Below are positions 45,020 through 56,392 of a DNA stretch of 64,000 bases, piece by piece. The DNA is from Megaleporinus macrocephalus. Taxonomy: Eukaryota; Chordata; Actinopteri; Characiformes; Anostomidae. Each line of letters opens with the position of its first letter. The stretch's first letter is position 1. The notes under the pieces are model-generated. The model was not told the origin of the DNA and did not search any database. It was given only the letters and a program-made list of their open reading frames with translations. Both the position numbers and the translations under genes were made by a program. The stretch lies in the NCBI GenBank assembly GCA_021613375.1, contig CM038706.1, positions 27,221,866 to 27,285,865 of the forward strand. The letters are read 5' to 3'.

Positions 45020-45870
45020 TGTATTTAGGCTGTGTGTTCTGGTTAAATATGAGAGGGGTTTAGAAAATCTCTGCTTGTCTCTTTCAGCTCATTAGACAGA
45101 ACAGAGCAGAGTTTCCCCCTTGTGTGTGTGTGTGTGTATACACACAGGCAAAGGGTTCAAGAGACAGCCTGTGGAGAAGAGCAGCCCCACTCAGCACTGC
45201 CGTTTAACTCCTCTCACTTATTATGGGAATTTGGGCCCCACTCTCAGAGGGAAATGTAGCAGTCTCTCTCCTACCCCTCCCCATCCACTCCAGTCGTCTC
45301 TTTCATGCTGGGCCCTATGAAATCCAATAGAAGTGCTTTTATCCCCCGAAGATACAGTACAAATCATCATTGGTTTTATCTCGGTTGGAGATGTCGATTT
45401 TCTAAATGAGCTTACTTTTTCCAGCTGCCCGTCAAGCCCATTTTCCTTAACGCACGGCCACCAACCCCCCTCCGCCCCCTGCTCCGGCTCAGCCCTCCCC
45501 ACGCCACCCCGCAACTCCAGAGCTTTTTCTTACCGCCAGGGTTTAGGGCCTTTCTTCCAAGCCTTTGTTCATGCAAGGGGGAGCAAACAGCAGGATTGAT
45601 CCTACATTGCGTCTTTGGTATTGTTCCAGTCCTTCCTTGTCAATAGGGTCGGGATGGGGAATGCATTGACTGGGGAAGCCAAGGGTGCGAGAGTGAAATT
45701 GGCTGAGGTTTTCTTTTTTTTCCCCCTGTGTGTGTCACTGTGGCTGGCTTTTTGTGTGCACTGGAATGTCCTTAATCTGCCGAGCATCGACATGCAAATG
45801 AGTGGAGCTGCTTCACGTCAGCAGTGGCTAGTCAGAGGCTTCAAAAGCCTGGGAACAAGGTCCGCCAAGT
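45020..45870. promoter_or_regulatory. Candidate regulatory block with GT hairpin
   Basis: 45,121-45,146 is (TG)n running into TATACACACA, a self-complementary dinucleotide repeat. 45,150-45,860 is transposon-free and balanced, with the opposed frames 45,221-45,514 (minus) and 45,333-45,599 (plus) in a C-rich stretch matching no family. A perfect octamer lies at 45,792-45,799. A CTCF-like core GCAGGGGGCGG lies on the minus strand at about 45,473-45,483, with poor flanks. Regulatory role is a hypothesis. Confidence 0.35.
45792..45799 (+). promoter_or_regulatory. Octamer (POU) motif
   Basis: ATGCAAAT is the exact POU-domain octamer. A second copy lies at 62,770-62,777. Eight bases are expected by chance about twice per 64 kb on two strands, so this is weak evidence alone. 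Confidence 0.3.
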
Positions 45871-47301
45871 CTTAGATGTTGGGTCTGGCCACGGGTGAAC
45901 CTGTAAGCAATATCAGACTGGAGTAAATGAAACAAGCATGTAATGCTACTCTATGTTCTGCATTCAACTTAGTACCTGGCATCCTGACTCAGTGTATTGC
46001 GTTTCAGAATGGGTGGCTAGCAGGTTTAAATGATTGTTGTTGCGTTATAAGACATTTTGGTCAAATTTTTGTACGAAGCTGCTGATAAACAAACTGTATT
46101 GATGGCAGTCCTGAAACTGACTGTGCTGATTGATGTAGCTGAGGGGGCGCAAGGACAAAAGCTTTGGCCAAGAGCCTAAAACACAGTGTGTTGCATTCAT
46201 TATTAAATGAATGTCCTTTCATTTTTTTTTGTTTTACTCTTCAGTCTTTTGTTTTCAGCGTAATTTGATGGAATCTCCTGACTGTATCATAAAAGGTTTC
46301 TCCTATATCGAGTCACGGCTGATTATATAACTGCTGAATGTTGTTATTTACAGCTGGTAAGTGTCATATCTGATTGAAGTGGCTCAAGGTGTAATTACCT
46401 TGTTTCACTGTCCCCTTCGGTCATATTTTCCAGTCCCACCTTTGATGAACATGAGCTGTAGCTCAAGAGCTTCCTTATTGTGTGTGAATCTAATTCTCTC
46501 CGTCTTTGCGGCTGAGACTCAGACTGCCTTTCAGCTCCTCTCAAGTGCCATTATGTCACCAGCCCCTTCTGATACTGTTACTGTTGTTTGTATGGATCAG
46601 GCAATGGAGGCTTTTTTCTTCATGTCGCGGACCTCACCTTTAGGCTAGGTCTAACATTACAGTAGAGGAAGACGACACACCTGGCACTGTCGCTGTCTTT
46701 CTTCACTGTCAAAAGAATTCCCTGAGGGTGACCCTCCTGTGACTGCACAGATTACCACCTGGGTCTGAGTTCATGACTGAATAAGAACCTGTGATGAGTG
46801 TTCCTGAGCACCGTCAGAACATGAGGCTGTGGTCTGAAATGGACAGAATGCTGTCGTTTGTAAGGTTTGATAAAGTACGGCACTTTCTGTTCTTGGTAAA
46901 ATATTACTGGAGTACAAGCAGACACAATCACGTATGCAACCACACAGCCCTCCCTAATATAACTTGTTAAGCGGATAGATCATACAGTACTTAGGCCCCC
47001 CTCAATATATTGGTGTTTTTCTGCCTTTTTCTCAAAAGGGAACTAAACCAATACCATTGACGTGTTTTGCTTCAGTTGTAGTGCATCCATTGGCCTGTGC
47101 GTACCACCAGTAGTGCGTATGTGCCTCAGAATGTACTTCATGGTATCTGCATTGTCTATTGCAGTGTGCCAGTATCGGTATCAGTGCAACGCCAGATATA
47201 TATAAAGAAGCAGTTCTAGTATGAGCAGTAATATGGCTAATATAGTGCTCTACAGCTATATTATATTCAAAATAAGGGGTGTATAACATGTACAGTACAA
47301 A
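45871..47301. other. Intergenic, nothing firm
   Basis: 46,130-46,640 is moderately balanced (plus frame 46,361-46,648, 95 codons, no family) and may be regulatory. 46,650-47,300 shows no recognised repeat end or exon; frames at 46,752-46,943 and 47,032-47,289 on the minus strand have no features. Confidence 0.35.
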
Positions 47302-47455
47302 TTGTCATGTCCAAAGAAAAACAAGTTTCTCCAAAATTGCAGCTTTACAAGAAAGGATAAAAACTGCCTTTACTTTCAATGTAAGTCAATGGAACCAGTT
47401 ATTTTGGAGCATTTCTACTGGTGCGTTCATAATGAAATTAAGATGCATGTTTTGC
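47302..47455 (+). repeat. Family S repeat, second copy
   Basis: TGTCCAAAGAAAAACAAG, TTTCTCCAAAATTGCAGCTT and CTTTCAATGTAAGTCAATGG match the 296-485 copy in order, as does TTTTGGAGCATTTCTACTGG against its TTTTGGAGCACTTCTATTCG. The right terminal arm is lost. Confidence 0.65.
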
Positions 47456-47774
47456 TATTGTTTGAACCAATACATGTGACTTAATAGTTTTTACTTTTTT
47501 TACTTTTGTTTTTAGGGACTGTTTTACCTTCGAGCACCCTGCAAGTATCTCTCCACCCTGAAAGTGTTTTAAATATATATAATAGGCTAGATTTTGTGAT
47601 TGGATCCTATTCAGTGTTACTAGGTGTATTTGTAACATAACTAGAACACATGAGTGAATTATGATTGATTCACTTAAACTACATTCGTGGTCAGAGACAG
47701 ATCTTGACCTCATGTAATGTTAGTATTACTTAAATTTGTTTTTGTTATCTGTATTACTGATGTCAGAACAAAAC

Positions 47775-47817
47775 ATTACAGGAGAAGGAAAAATGGCTTT
47801 ACTTTTAATGTAAGTAT
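47775..47817 (+). repeat. Family S repeat, fragment
   Basis: TTACAGGAGAAGGAAAAATG followed by GCTTTACTTTTAATGTAAGT matches the central part of the family S copies. It lies 320 bp downstream of the larger copy, so it may be a broken remnant of a local duplication. Confidence 0.5.
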
Positions 47818-48479
47818 ATGATAACATTCTTTTTACACAAGAAAATCGGATCTTATCTGGTCATGCTGGGGAAACATGCTAGTAAAAACTGAGAAAAGTT
47901 TATTTAGGAATGATACAGACACTAATCCCATGTTAATGTGAGGTGCAAACAAGCACGGTGTCCAAACATCAATCAGCGTCAATGGTTCCTTTTGCCACCA
48001 TGGTGGACAGTTTTGATTAAAAATGTATCTAGAATAACACAATTGACATCAAACCATCTATTTGAACAACTATACAGAAATCAATTAGCAACCTCTTTAA
48101 CATCCAGTGTATCAGCCAGAACATCCCACACAGAAATAGTTAGCAAATCTTGTAACATGTTGTTTATCATTTGATTACCTAATCATTATTATTAATTTAA
48201 AGGAGCAATATGTAACATTTTTAGATTAAAGCACCTTCAAAATGTAATAAAATAATCAACCAAATTGAAGAAATATGATATACAGCATGTCACAGGTGAT
48301 AGTGAGTCACTGTAGTATTGAGTCTGCCATCAGTCCAACATGAGAGGATGAAGACGTTGAGGATCATTTAAAGACAGGTTGATGAGGAGGAAACACAACA
48401 AAAAAATGAACTGTTAATATTACCTATTTTTTTATTTCAGGTAATCACAAAATGACAAGTGATTCCAAACTTGTAGTGG
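47818..48479. other. Intergenic, nothing recognised
   Basis: AT-rich unique sequence. The opposed frames 47,833-48,042 (minus) and 47,938-48,174 (plus) have no features. Confidence 0.4.
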
Positions 48480-50110
48480 TGTATTTGGTATATGGATTAG
48501 CGACGGTGACCTTTAAGGTTTCTTTTTTTTGATTGAAGGTACGAAGTCCTCAGCCTATGCCCTCTTTAATGTTTGTTCTTGATTTGCCATATGGCCTCAG
48601 TAAAATTCTGTAAACCCCTTTTCTGTGTGGTTAAGGCCTTGAGGTAGAGAGCCTAGATTTAAAAATGCAAGAGCCTTAGAGGCCCCTTCACAAATTAAAA
48701 AGTAATTAATGTCTACCTTTAATGTGTGGGTCTGGCTGGGCTGGGACACGGCCATCTCTTAATGCTCCATGCAGGTACAGTAGCCTGAAAGTGGCTCTCT
48801 TCTACCTTCCTGACAGAGCAGGGTCGCGCGCTCTAAACTCCACATCCCAGCTATCCATTGCATTAAAGCAATTAGACCCCACCGGCCTAAATAATAAACT
48901 TAGAAAACCACTCCCCTGCTGCTGAATATTTCATAGTGAATTCAGGTGCTCGGCGAGTGCTGCTACACTTCTCTGGAGGTTTGCTCTGAAATGCAGGTAT
49001 TTTTCCACAGGAGCCTTTTACATGTCATTAAGTAAAAGCAGTCCCAATCCTGCATCCCATTTCTGTGATTTAATAATGAGCTATACCTGCCTACTTGCAA
49101 ATGTTTCTTTTGCATATCAAAGTACAGGAGCGCTTGGGTTCACCAAACCCAAGTCTTCCCCAAAAACCTGACTGAGATTTTTTTTTTTGCAGTGTTCCAG
49201 GAATGCTAACATGGATGAAGGAAAAAAAGAGATTTGTGCTGTAATTAGCAAAAGAAGATGCCCTGTTAAATTGAATTTAATGGCAGCACAGCAAACTTAC
49301 TCAGTAAGAACTAATCTTCAGCTCACGAGCATTACAGTTAATGGTCCCGAAAGAAAATGATGGCCTCTCAAAGCAAAACCAATTAACACATCTGGGAAAA
49401 TATCTACTGTGTGTTTTCGATTTCCATAAGCGTGTCATCTTTAACAAATCGCACAACGTTTTCATCACATTTTCACTGATTTGCACTGAAAACATAGACT
49501 TTGAATGATTTGAAGTGTTTTCTTAAACGAAAAGATCCCATGGTGACTTCTACACCAGCAGCCCTAGCTTTGCCCTCTTGCTTGCTGATTATTCATTCTC
49601 CTCTGCTCCAAGCAAGGCTGCTGCGCTGCAGTTCTGGGGTCGGACGATAGAAGGGGAAGGCAGCGCTGCGGCGGCCGCCCATATATCACTGTAATTAAAG
49701 GCCGGCCTAATGATGCAGGCTTCCTCCAGCATGATTTCTGTCTGATCACAGGGCTGCTTCATTAGGAGCACTCAGCCTAACGAGGTGGAGCCGCAATAAA
49801 GTAATTCTCGGCCTGCTGCAGTGATAAAGAGCTCCCCGGGCCGACGGAGGCCTGAAAATATAATCATAATTGGAAATGCTTGACTAAAGTTATTGCAGAG
49901 CCGCTGAAGGGTGCAGTGTTTTTGCGTTTGGAGCCATTCTTTCATTCAGCTTTCTCCCTCTTTATCCAGCCACAACTCCCTGGGACAGATCATGCCTGGG
50001 GAGATATGGGGGGCTGGGGGGTAATTAAGCTGATTGGGGGTGCATCAATGGAGTGATGTAACCATCCGAATAGCTCTGCATGTGGAATCCATATTGAACT
50101 TTGCACTGAG
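48480..50110. promoter_or_regulatory. Candidate cluster of conserved regulatory elements
   Basis: Transposon-free, with GCATTAAAGCAATTAGACCC, CCTAAATAATAAACTTAG, GCTGTAATTAGCAAAAG, CACTGTAATTAAAGGCCGGC and ATAATCATAATTGGAAATGC. 49,615-49,860 is CpG-rich, including GCGGCGGCCGCCC near 49,668-49,680. Frames are short and overlapping (49,564-49,771 minus). The texture suits an enhancer cluster; conservation was not tested. Confidence 0.45.
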
Positions 50111-50394
50111 GTGATCTCATCCTCAGAGTTATTAGTTATAAACAAAATGCACAGATCTTCTTTTTCTTATTATTAGTTAGTATTAGTTCTTTGTTTGTCT
50201 GCTTACTCATCCCACTTTTTTGGCGAGATAGACACTGTTCCACACAGTTCGGTCTGATGGGGCACAGTGTGCTTGTATAAGGCTTTTTTTTTTTTAAATA
50301 GTCAGACCTATGGTTTTCATATAGCCATCATTAATGAACCAAGTGCAAAGGTTTGTACACCCAGATTAAATCACAGTTATACAATAGAACATTA
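50111..50394. other. Filler with poly-T
   Basis: AT-rich, with a run of T near 50,285. No recognised signal. Confidence 0.4.
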
Positions 50395-50655
50395 CAACCA
50401 TGTAGGGCATCATAGCAACCACCTGCAACCTGTATGAACCAGCTGGGATACCATAGCAACTGCCTAGCAACACCTTGGAAACCAACTGGGATGCAATGGC
50501 CTAGAAACATTTTAGCCACTACCTAGGATAGCATAGCAACCACTTAGCAACCACCTGGGATACTATAGCAACCAATAGTGATACCTTAGCAACCAATTGA
50601 GATATCTTAGCAACCACCTGGGGCACTTATAGCAGCCGCCTAGTAACATATTAGC
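50395..50655 (+). repeat. Family X degenerate tandem array (minisatellite-like)
   Basis: Eight or so degenerate units of about 28-32 bases built from TAGCAACCACCTGGGATACC-like words, e.g. CATAGCAACCACTTAGCAAC and CACCTGGGATACTATAGCAA. Same vocabulary and orientation as 3,075-3,213. The minus frame 50,331-50,519 is a by-product of it. Confidence 0.75.
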
Positions 50656-51234
50656 AAGCCTGTGCAGTCACTTGTGTTTTCTTCAGAAAGCACTTTATTA
50701 TGTTGATTGTTTGTTTTTAAATGGGTTGGTGTTATTCAGGATAAGCCAACAGTTCATGATCTATTTGTAAATCTTTCAAAGTGAAGAAAGTGTAAGGTGT
50801 AAGGTTTTACCATTAACAACTACAAACAATCAGAAGATGCAGGTTTGCTGGGTTTTTTGATGATAAATAAAGTGACTGTATTTGGGTTGAGACATCACAA
50901 CCCCTGTTTCCTGTCTGGGCTTCTGAGCTGGTAAGTTACTCTACACTGCTCTATTTTACATCAGACCACTCCCAATGGCTTTAATTAGAATTATTCTTAT
51001 AAATCATGAAATTCCCCACATTATGCATCCTAAACTATGTAAAATATCAATGTTTGAGCATGTAACATGGTTGGCATGACTTATGTTTTTTTTTTAGGTA
51101 ATTATTCAACAAACTACTACGTGACAAATTGCATGTGTTATGCCATTTTTTCCCTCTGCGTAGTGTTCTGTCAACACTTTCAGCAGTGCTTCTAAAATGT
51201 TGAAGACTATTTCCACACTTTGGGGATAAAACGA
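50656..51234. other. Intergenic, nothing recognised
   Basis: AT-rich unique sequence with no frame over 60 codons. Confidence 0.45.
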
Positions 51235-52076
51235 TGTGAAGAAGAACATTCGATAGCCCTCTAAAAGGGCAGGCTGAGAAAAAAATGAGTGGTTTCGCTA
51301 ATTAGAACGTGCAGCTTTGCCGAGCGAGCTGGTAAAAATGGCACATTTTTTCATTGGTTCATTGAAAATGTTAGCTGTGATTAGTTACACAATCCAGCAT
51401 TAACCTGTAAATTAAAATTCCTTGGTGCAATTTGATGGGTGATTTAATTTGGTCCCTCATTCTCTTTCTCTCACACTCTGTCTCTCTCTCTCTCTCTCTC
51501 TCTCACTCTCTCTCACTCTCTCTCGACTCGCTGCAGGCTAATCCCATTATGAATTCTTTATATAGCTTTTTCCCTTAATGATCAGCAGTCTGTGCTCCAG
51601 TGCTGATTACTATTGTACACTTAGCACTACATAAAACAGGGGATTAATATGCCCCAGAAGAATTGTTGCTATGGATCCCCCAGTTGCCTTCCAAGAGATG
51701 TTTCTGCAGCTTCAATTGTCCATAAATTACTCTCCCCAGTGAATTAGCCTGCAGACTGTGAGGAGAGGAACAAGACGAGGAGAGCACTCTCACTCCGGCC
51801 TAGACGAAAGCGATCCACTCAATTATTCATGACCGGGCCCTTTTTTCAGATAATGTAAGATGCTGTATTACATTTACCCCCTCTCTCTCCCCTGCTCTCT
51901 CTCTCTCTCCCCTGCTCTCTCTCTCTCTTCCTCACTCTCTCTTTTAGCCTGGTGGGAGGTAGGAGCACACTGCAAGGGAGAGGAAGGTGTGAAAGGGAAT
52001 AGAAAGTGTTTGGGGGTCACTTAAAAGGGTCTGTCTGTGGTGACCTGCTGCAGATTTTGTGTAAGAGGTTACCTAT
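51235..52076. promoter_or_regulatory. Candidate regulatory block with TC-rich repeats
   Basis: CGCTAATTAGAACGTGCAGC, GGGTGATTTAATTTGGTCCC, CAATTATTCATGACCGGGCC and GTGAATTAGCCTGCAGAC give a conserved-element texture. The block includes an interrupted TC run at 51,481-51,524 and, at 51,881-51,942, a duplicated unit containing CTCTCTCTCCCCTGCTCTCT. No open frame of note. Conservation was not tested. Confidence 0.4.
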
Positions 52077-52215
52077 TAAAGGGAAATTACACTAAATTGT
52101 CTTAGTCAATCAGTAATATGTCCACAAAGTCATTCAGAGTGGTTTGATGTGATGTGGATTACTGTAACGATTCTCTTACAGAGGCAGTGATGGGAACCGT
52201 GGGTTGCAATGCCTT
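52077..52215 (+). repeat. Family Q fragment, left half
   Basis: TTAAAGGGAAATTACACTAA marks the left end, CATTCAGAGTGGTTTGAT (52,131-52,148) is identical to 9,336-9,353, and GCAGTGATGGGAACCGTGGG is the landmark. The right half was not found. Confidence 0.55.
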
Positions 52216-53800
52216 CTTTTCTCAGGACTATCATAAAACGATGTCTCAGGCATCAGGCGGGTTTGTAGCCACTCTGCCGCTTTTGGAGAGCGATTGTTGT
52301 TATTTTAACTCAACAGCAAATTGTTTGTGGGCATTGCCAAGGCAAACAAACAACACTCAGATACTTCTTTTTTTTAGATCTATGTGACCATAAAACCCTT
52401 TGCAAACATTGTACAGACAAATACCATGATTTAACATTACAGCATACAATGTAAGTAACAGTTTCTGTCACAAACAGCCAGTTCACAAAACTGTACTGAC
52501 CTATTGGTTCTGTTACACACTTGTCAGGCTGGAAACAGAGCAACCTCCTCATCTCTTTTTCTGCCTTCAACTCTTCATGAAGCTGAACTCAGCTTCTTTT
52601 TTGCCAGCTTCTTGTGCAAATTTTCTCGTTCTACCTTAAGAGGTACAGCAGTTACATTTTGGCGTCCTCAGCTTCTTGTGCAGTTTTCCCCATTCCACCT
52701 GATGTGCCAGAACGTAATTTTGCACCATTTAATGTGGAACGGGAAAATGTGAATATGAAGCCAACTTGGACAACTTGGAGGCCTCTCCGCTGTTAAAGCT
52801 TCCATGCCTGATCTAAAAACTTTCTCTTTCTTTGTCTCCTAGCATTTGTCCATTTTTTGGCCATCTATCCTGCTTGACATTCAGGGAGTTTAGCATATAT
52901 CCCCTCCCGTTCCTCTTGTCCCATGCACAAGTATGAATGCCCCCTGTTACTGTTTGGCTGTTATAGTGTCGTGTGGCTCATTTGTTTGATGCCATTTACA
53001 GAGTCAGGGCTGTGTATTAACACCGTTTGCACACTGCACACAGAATGGACAGCTAGCCAGCTGTCAGGAGATATGTGCTGAATTTGAGAAAAAGTGTATT
53101 GGATTGAAATTGTATACTGTTCCTTTAAGAGAAAACATACATCTTATTGAATAAGTATTCTGAAAAATATGTGTTTTAATTAACTGTCAAGACTCATTAC
53201 AAACTTTGTGTACATTAAATGAAGGTGCAGAATTTGATCTACGTGGCTGTACTGGTCTTTTTCAGTATCAGTTTATTCATTACTAACTAACACTTTCTCT
53301 CTGCAAATGCAAATAGTCATTGTTAGGGTCACTGTAACTTTAATACTTTGGCATGTTTTTTCCATCTCATTAGTTTACCACGCTGGACTGTAGCGTTCCT
53401 TTCCCACAGAGCCTGCTTAATCCACCTGGTTCCTTCAGCATGGTGGAATCATACCAGCTACATTAAGTCTTGAGTCTTTGCCAGATGAGCAGCTGTGGGC
53501 ACAACACCTGGCTACATCTTTTGCCACGGATCCAGCACATATCACCACTGGCAGGGTATGGTCACATCCCTTAATTCACACTACTGCTCATTGCAGCAAA
53601 GATTGTAGTTAGAGTTTCGGTAATATGGCATTACCATCCCCCCTCATCATTCTACCCAACTGGTTCAAAGTCAAGGTTCAAAACACGTTGAGTAATCTTA
53701 TGAATTATATTTACTCAACATGCCATTTTGTCATTAACAAGAGAGTCTTAACATTACCGAAACTGTACTCTCAGTGTTTCAGTATTGACTGTTTCAGTTT
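52216..53800. other. Intergenic, nothing firm
   Basis: 52,504-52,796 carries two overlapping plus frames in different phases and a repeated phrase (CAGCTTCTTTTTTGCCAGC and CCTCAGCTTCTTGTGCAGTT), with no family resemblance. TGTATACTGTTCCTTTAAGA near 53,110 could be a repeat end but has no partner. The rest is unique. Confidence 0.35.
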
Positions 53801-54060
53801 CTAATAGAGGGGACAGTGAGTGGACACAATGTATAAACTCCAGCAGCACAACTGTGTCTGATGCACTCGTATACCCAGAATACCTGCTCTGTGGTGGTCC
53901 TTGGAGGGTCCTAATGACTGAAAAACAGTATGCAGAGAAACAGAAGGACTACAATCTGTGTTTGTAAAATTGTGAGCACCTATTTGATAAGAGGAACTGA
54001 TACAATGGTCAATAAATGTAGAAATAAGGTAGGTGTATCTAATAAAGTGCTCAGTGTGTG
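53801..54060 (+). repeat. Family Y fish repeat, copy 1
   Basis: CTAATAGAGGGGACAGTGAG, AACTCCAGCAGCACAACTGT, ACCTGCTCTGTGGTGGTCCT, AGTATGCAGAGAAACAGAAG and CTAATAAAGTGCTCAGTGTG occur in this order. I recall the same order in a dispersed repeat abundant in otophysan fishes. Pieces also occur at 59,425-59,486 and 61,300-61,405. The frame 53,785-53,967 lies inside and is not a gene. Confidence 0.65.
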
Positions 54061-54339
54061 AATGTGTGAAGTAGGAGAGGACATGATTTAAATTTGATGT
54101 TATTATTACTAACCATTAAAGTTACTTTGATAAAAAGAAACTGTACTTTGCATCACCTCTGTTTAATATCAAAATCAACAGAGGCTGCACTGTATTATTA
54201 ATGAAATTTAAATTTAAATTGAAATCGAATGCATAGCAACATGACACTAATAACTGTAGACTTGTGAAGGTTTCAGTGGTGCTACATTGCTAAAAAGGGT
54301 AGACGACAGGACTTTTGTCTACGGAAAGTAGCCTAACTG

Positions 54340-54760
54340 CATGATGGAAAATTCCAGATGTTTGAATATTATGAAAGGTTGCGGTGCAGCAGCACAGCCA
54401 GTTGCTTGATCCAGAGTGGATGCAGTCCCAGCCTCTGCTGTCCAACCGCCTCCACATGTGGAGCAGAGTGCTGTGCCTCATTGCCTCCTCAGCATGGCTT
54501 ACACAGTCTGGTAGCTCTGGCTGCCACCCTCATGTGTGGCTTTCTCTGCCCAGGCCAGACTGTGGCTCCCAGGTCTGGAAGTGGACCAGGACCTCCCCTG
54601 CCTCCCCTGCCAACAGCTGGAGCAGCGCTGCGGGCCTCTACTGGCTGCAGGCGATGAATCACCTGCAATTAATATTTATCTCCTGCCTGCTGCAGAGCGG
54701 CCTCCAGGTGAGGTATCTCCTTCCACCCCTGTAAATATGTGATGGGCTGCTTTTAAAGGA
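54340..54760 (+). other. GC-rich patch with exon-like features but no recognised protein
   Basis: Three plus frames in three phases (54,358-54,657; 54,384-54,734; 54,536-54,742) run through C/G-rich sequence. A strong donor-like CCAGGTGAGGTAT (around 54,703-54,715) and acceptor-like TTTCTCTGCCCAG (near 54,541-54,553) are present. Translations resemble no family and are rich in Leu, Ser and Pro. The end of the patch has CACCTGCAATTAATATTTAT, more like an enhancer. 54,061-54,339 before it and 54,761-55,548 after it are unremarkable intergenic sequence. Confidence 0.25.
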
Positions 54761-55548
54761 TTCTGATTGCACTGCAGGAAAGGGGTCTGGGAGATGGTAT
54801 CCTGAGCATTCCTGAGCTGTGCTCTTTGGCCGGGGTGAAGCTTTTTTTGGATCTTTGGAGCCATCCTCACACCCCCATGCACTCTGTCTGTTTTCATAGC
54901 ATGTGAGGGTTTGGGGTCACATGTGTACCATACATGTACCATATGATGTAAGTACTTGAGCTGGACCTAACTATATTTCACAGGCTTTGAAGACATGTAA
55001 ATTTAAACATATACTCAAGTACTGGTTGTACTGGTACAACCATAGTTGTAAGGGCATTCGTTACTACAGTTCAAAATATATCCAGTAGGTCACAATGGTG
55101 TATGAATTACCAGCCTGAAGCCCAGCTGCTTCTGTTGCTATTACTCAAATACAATTAGGAATTATGTGAATGCGAAGGTGTAACAAATTACAATTACTTT
55201 TTCATTAATCATCATTAGTGATTTACTATGTTATTCTATTTGGACTGCTGATTTAATTTGCCTGGGTTGCCATTTTTGATCATAACTGAGCTGCGTAGAG
55301 TAGCTATTGGAGCTATAAGTTTGTGTAACCAAAGTGGCTTGGCAGGCTCCCTGCTCAGCTTGTGCAGCAGTTCAGGGGGCATGTTACAAGGTTACATGGG
55401 CTAAAATGTTGCTGTCTAAAGTGACCCTGGCACAAATTTATATTGCTTTCAACTAAACCAGCAATTTCCATATATTAACAATAACTGTTTTTATAAAAGC
55501 TGATAAAATGCATTGTTTTTAGGCTACTACATCTATCATGTTGTGGAC

Positions 55549-55745
55549 AAAGATTAAGATAAGATAAGATAAACATTTATTAGTCCCACAGTGGGGAAAT
55601 TCACTGTGTTACAGCAGCAAAGGGATAGCAAGGCACTTAGTACATTAAATAGATAAATAAAACAGTACAGTATATACAATATAAACAGTAAAAAGGCAAG
55701 AAGTCTTAAGCTTGTATTTACAAATAATTGCACATTGCTTATTAA
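55549..55745 (-). mobile_element. LINE 3' end, 5'-truncated
   Basis: Read on the minus strand the segment ends with GAATTTCCCCACTGTGGGAC, TAATAAATG and four or so TTATC units (plus strand: AAGATAAGATAAGATAAAC at 55,555-55,573). This hairpin-forming end with a short tandem tail is characteristic of L2-type fish LINEs. No reverse transcriptase sequence is retained. Confidence 0.6.
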
Positions 55746-56045
55746 TTGCACAGGAATAATGGAAAAAAAGCTTACAAATACTTAATGTAGAATCAAGTCA
55801 TACTTAAATGATTTAGGCCAGCCCTGGTTTTAACGGCATACAAACTCGTCAACTTCCACTAACACTTGGTATTTATACCATTTATAATATACCATTATTA
55901 TTTTAATTCTGAGAAAGCGTCTCTCTCTAAGAACTAAGAACTAAGATAACATGAAAAGTCAGATGCTTTATCAGTGGTAACGCTTGCAGACTCAGATTTC
56001 TTTTTTTAAATATCTTAGGAATTGAGGATGAATAAAAGATTAACA

Positions 56046-56392
56046 TGTAATAACGTTAGGGAAGACTGAGGAGGCGGAGATGAGGTTTCGGGGTTTTAAT
56101 AAAGTCCATAGTGATGATCAACTGACAGAACAAACGGTGAAACACAATAAAACAAACAGCGATACACAAATAAACGTTCACAATGAACATTGTCGGACGA
56201 AGACAGACTGCAGACACTGGCTATATATAACACCAGGTAACGAGAGGGAGCAGGTGACAGGACTCAAGACGAACGAGAAACCGGTGTGACAGGCGGGGCT
56301 AGGGTGAAAACAAGAAGCACATGATCAAAACAAACACCACACGGACATGACTTATACAGGGGAGGACGAGCAGGGCATGACACATGTGTAAA
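56046..56392 (-). mobile_element. Probable solo LTR (~347 bp)
   Basis: Read on the minus strand it begins TGTCATGCCCTGCTCGTCCT, contains a TATA-box-like TTATATATAG (56,221-56,230), a downstream ATTAAA polyadenylation-type word and ends ...GTTATTACA, i.e. TG...CA. CCCCGCCTGTCACACC-type promoter-proximal sequence lies between. I recall similar LTRs in characiform and catfish genomes. ACATGT occurs at both borders (56,043-56,048 and 56,392-56,397) but overlaps the proposed ends, so the target duplication is uncertain. No internal retroelement sequence adjoins it. Confidence 0.6.

Noticed and set aside
46136..46152. CTCF-like AGGGGGCGC near 46,142
   Set aside because: The core matches but the left half of the consensus does not.
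50395..50655. Possible CRISPR-like array
   Set aside because: Units are degenerate and contiguous with no unique spacers, and the host is a vertebrate.
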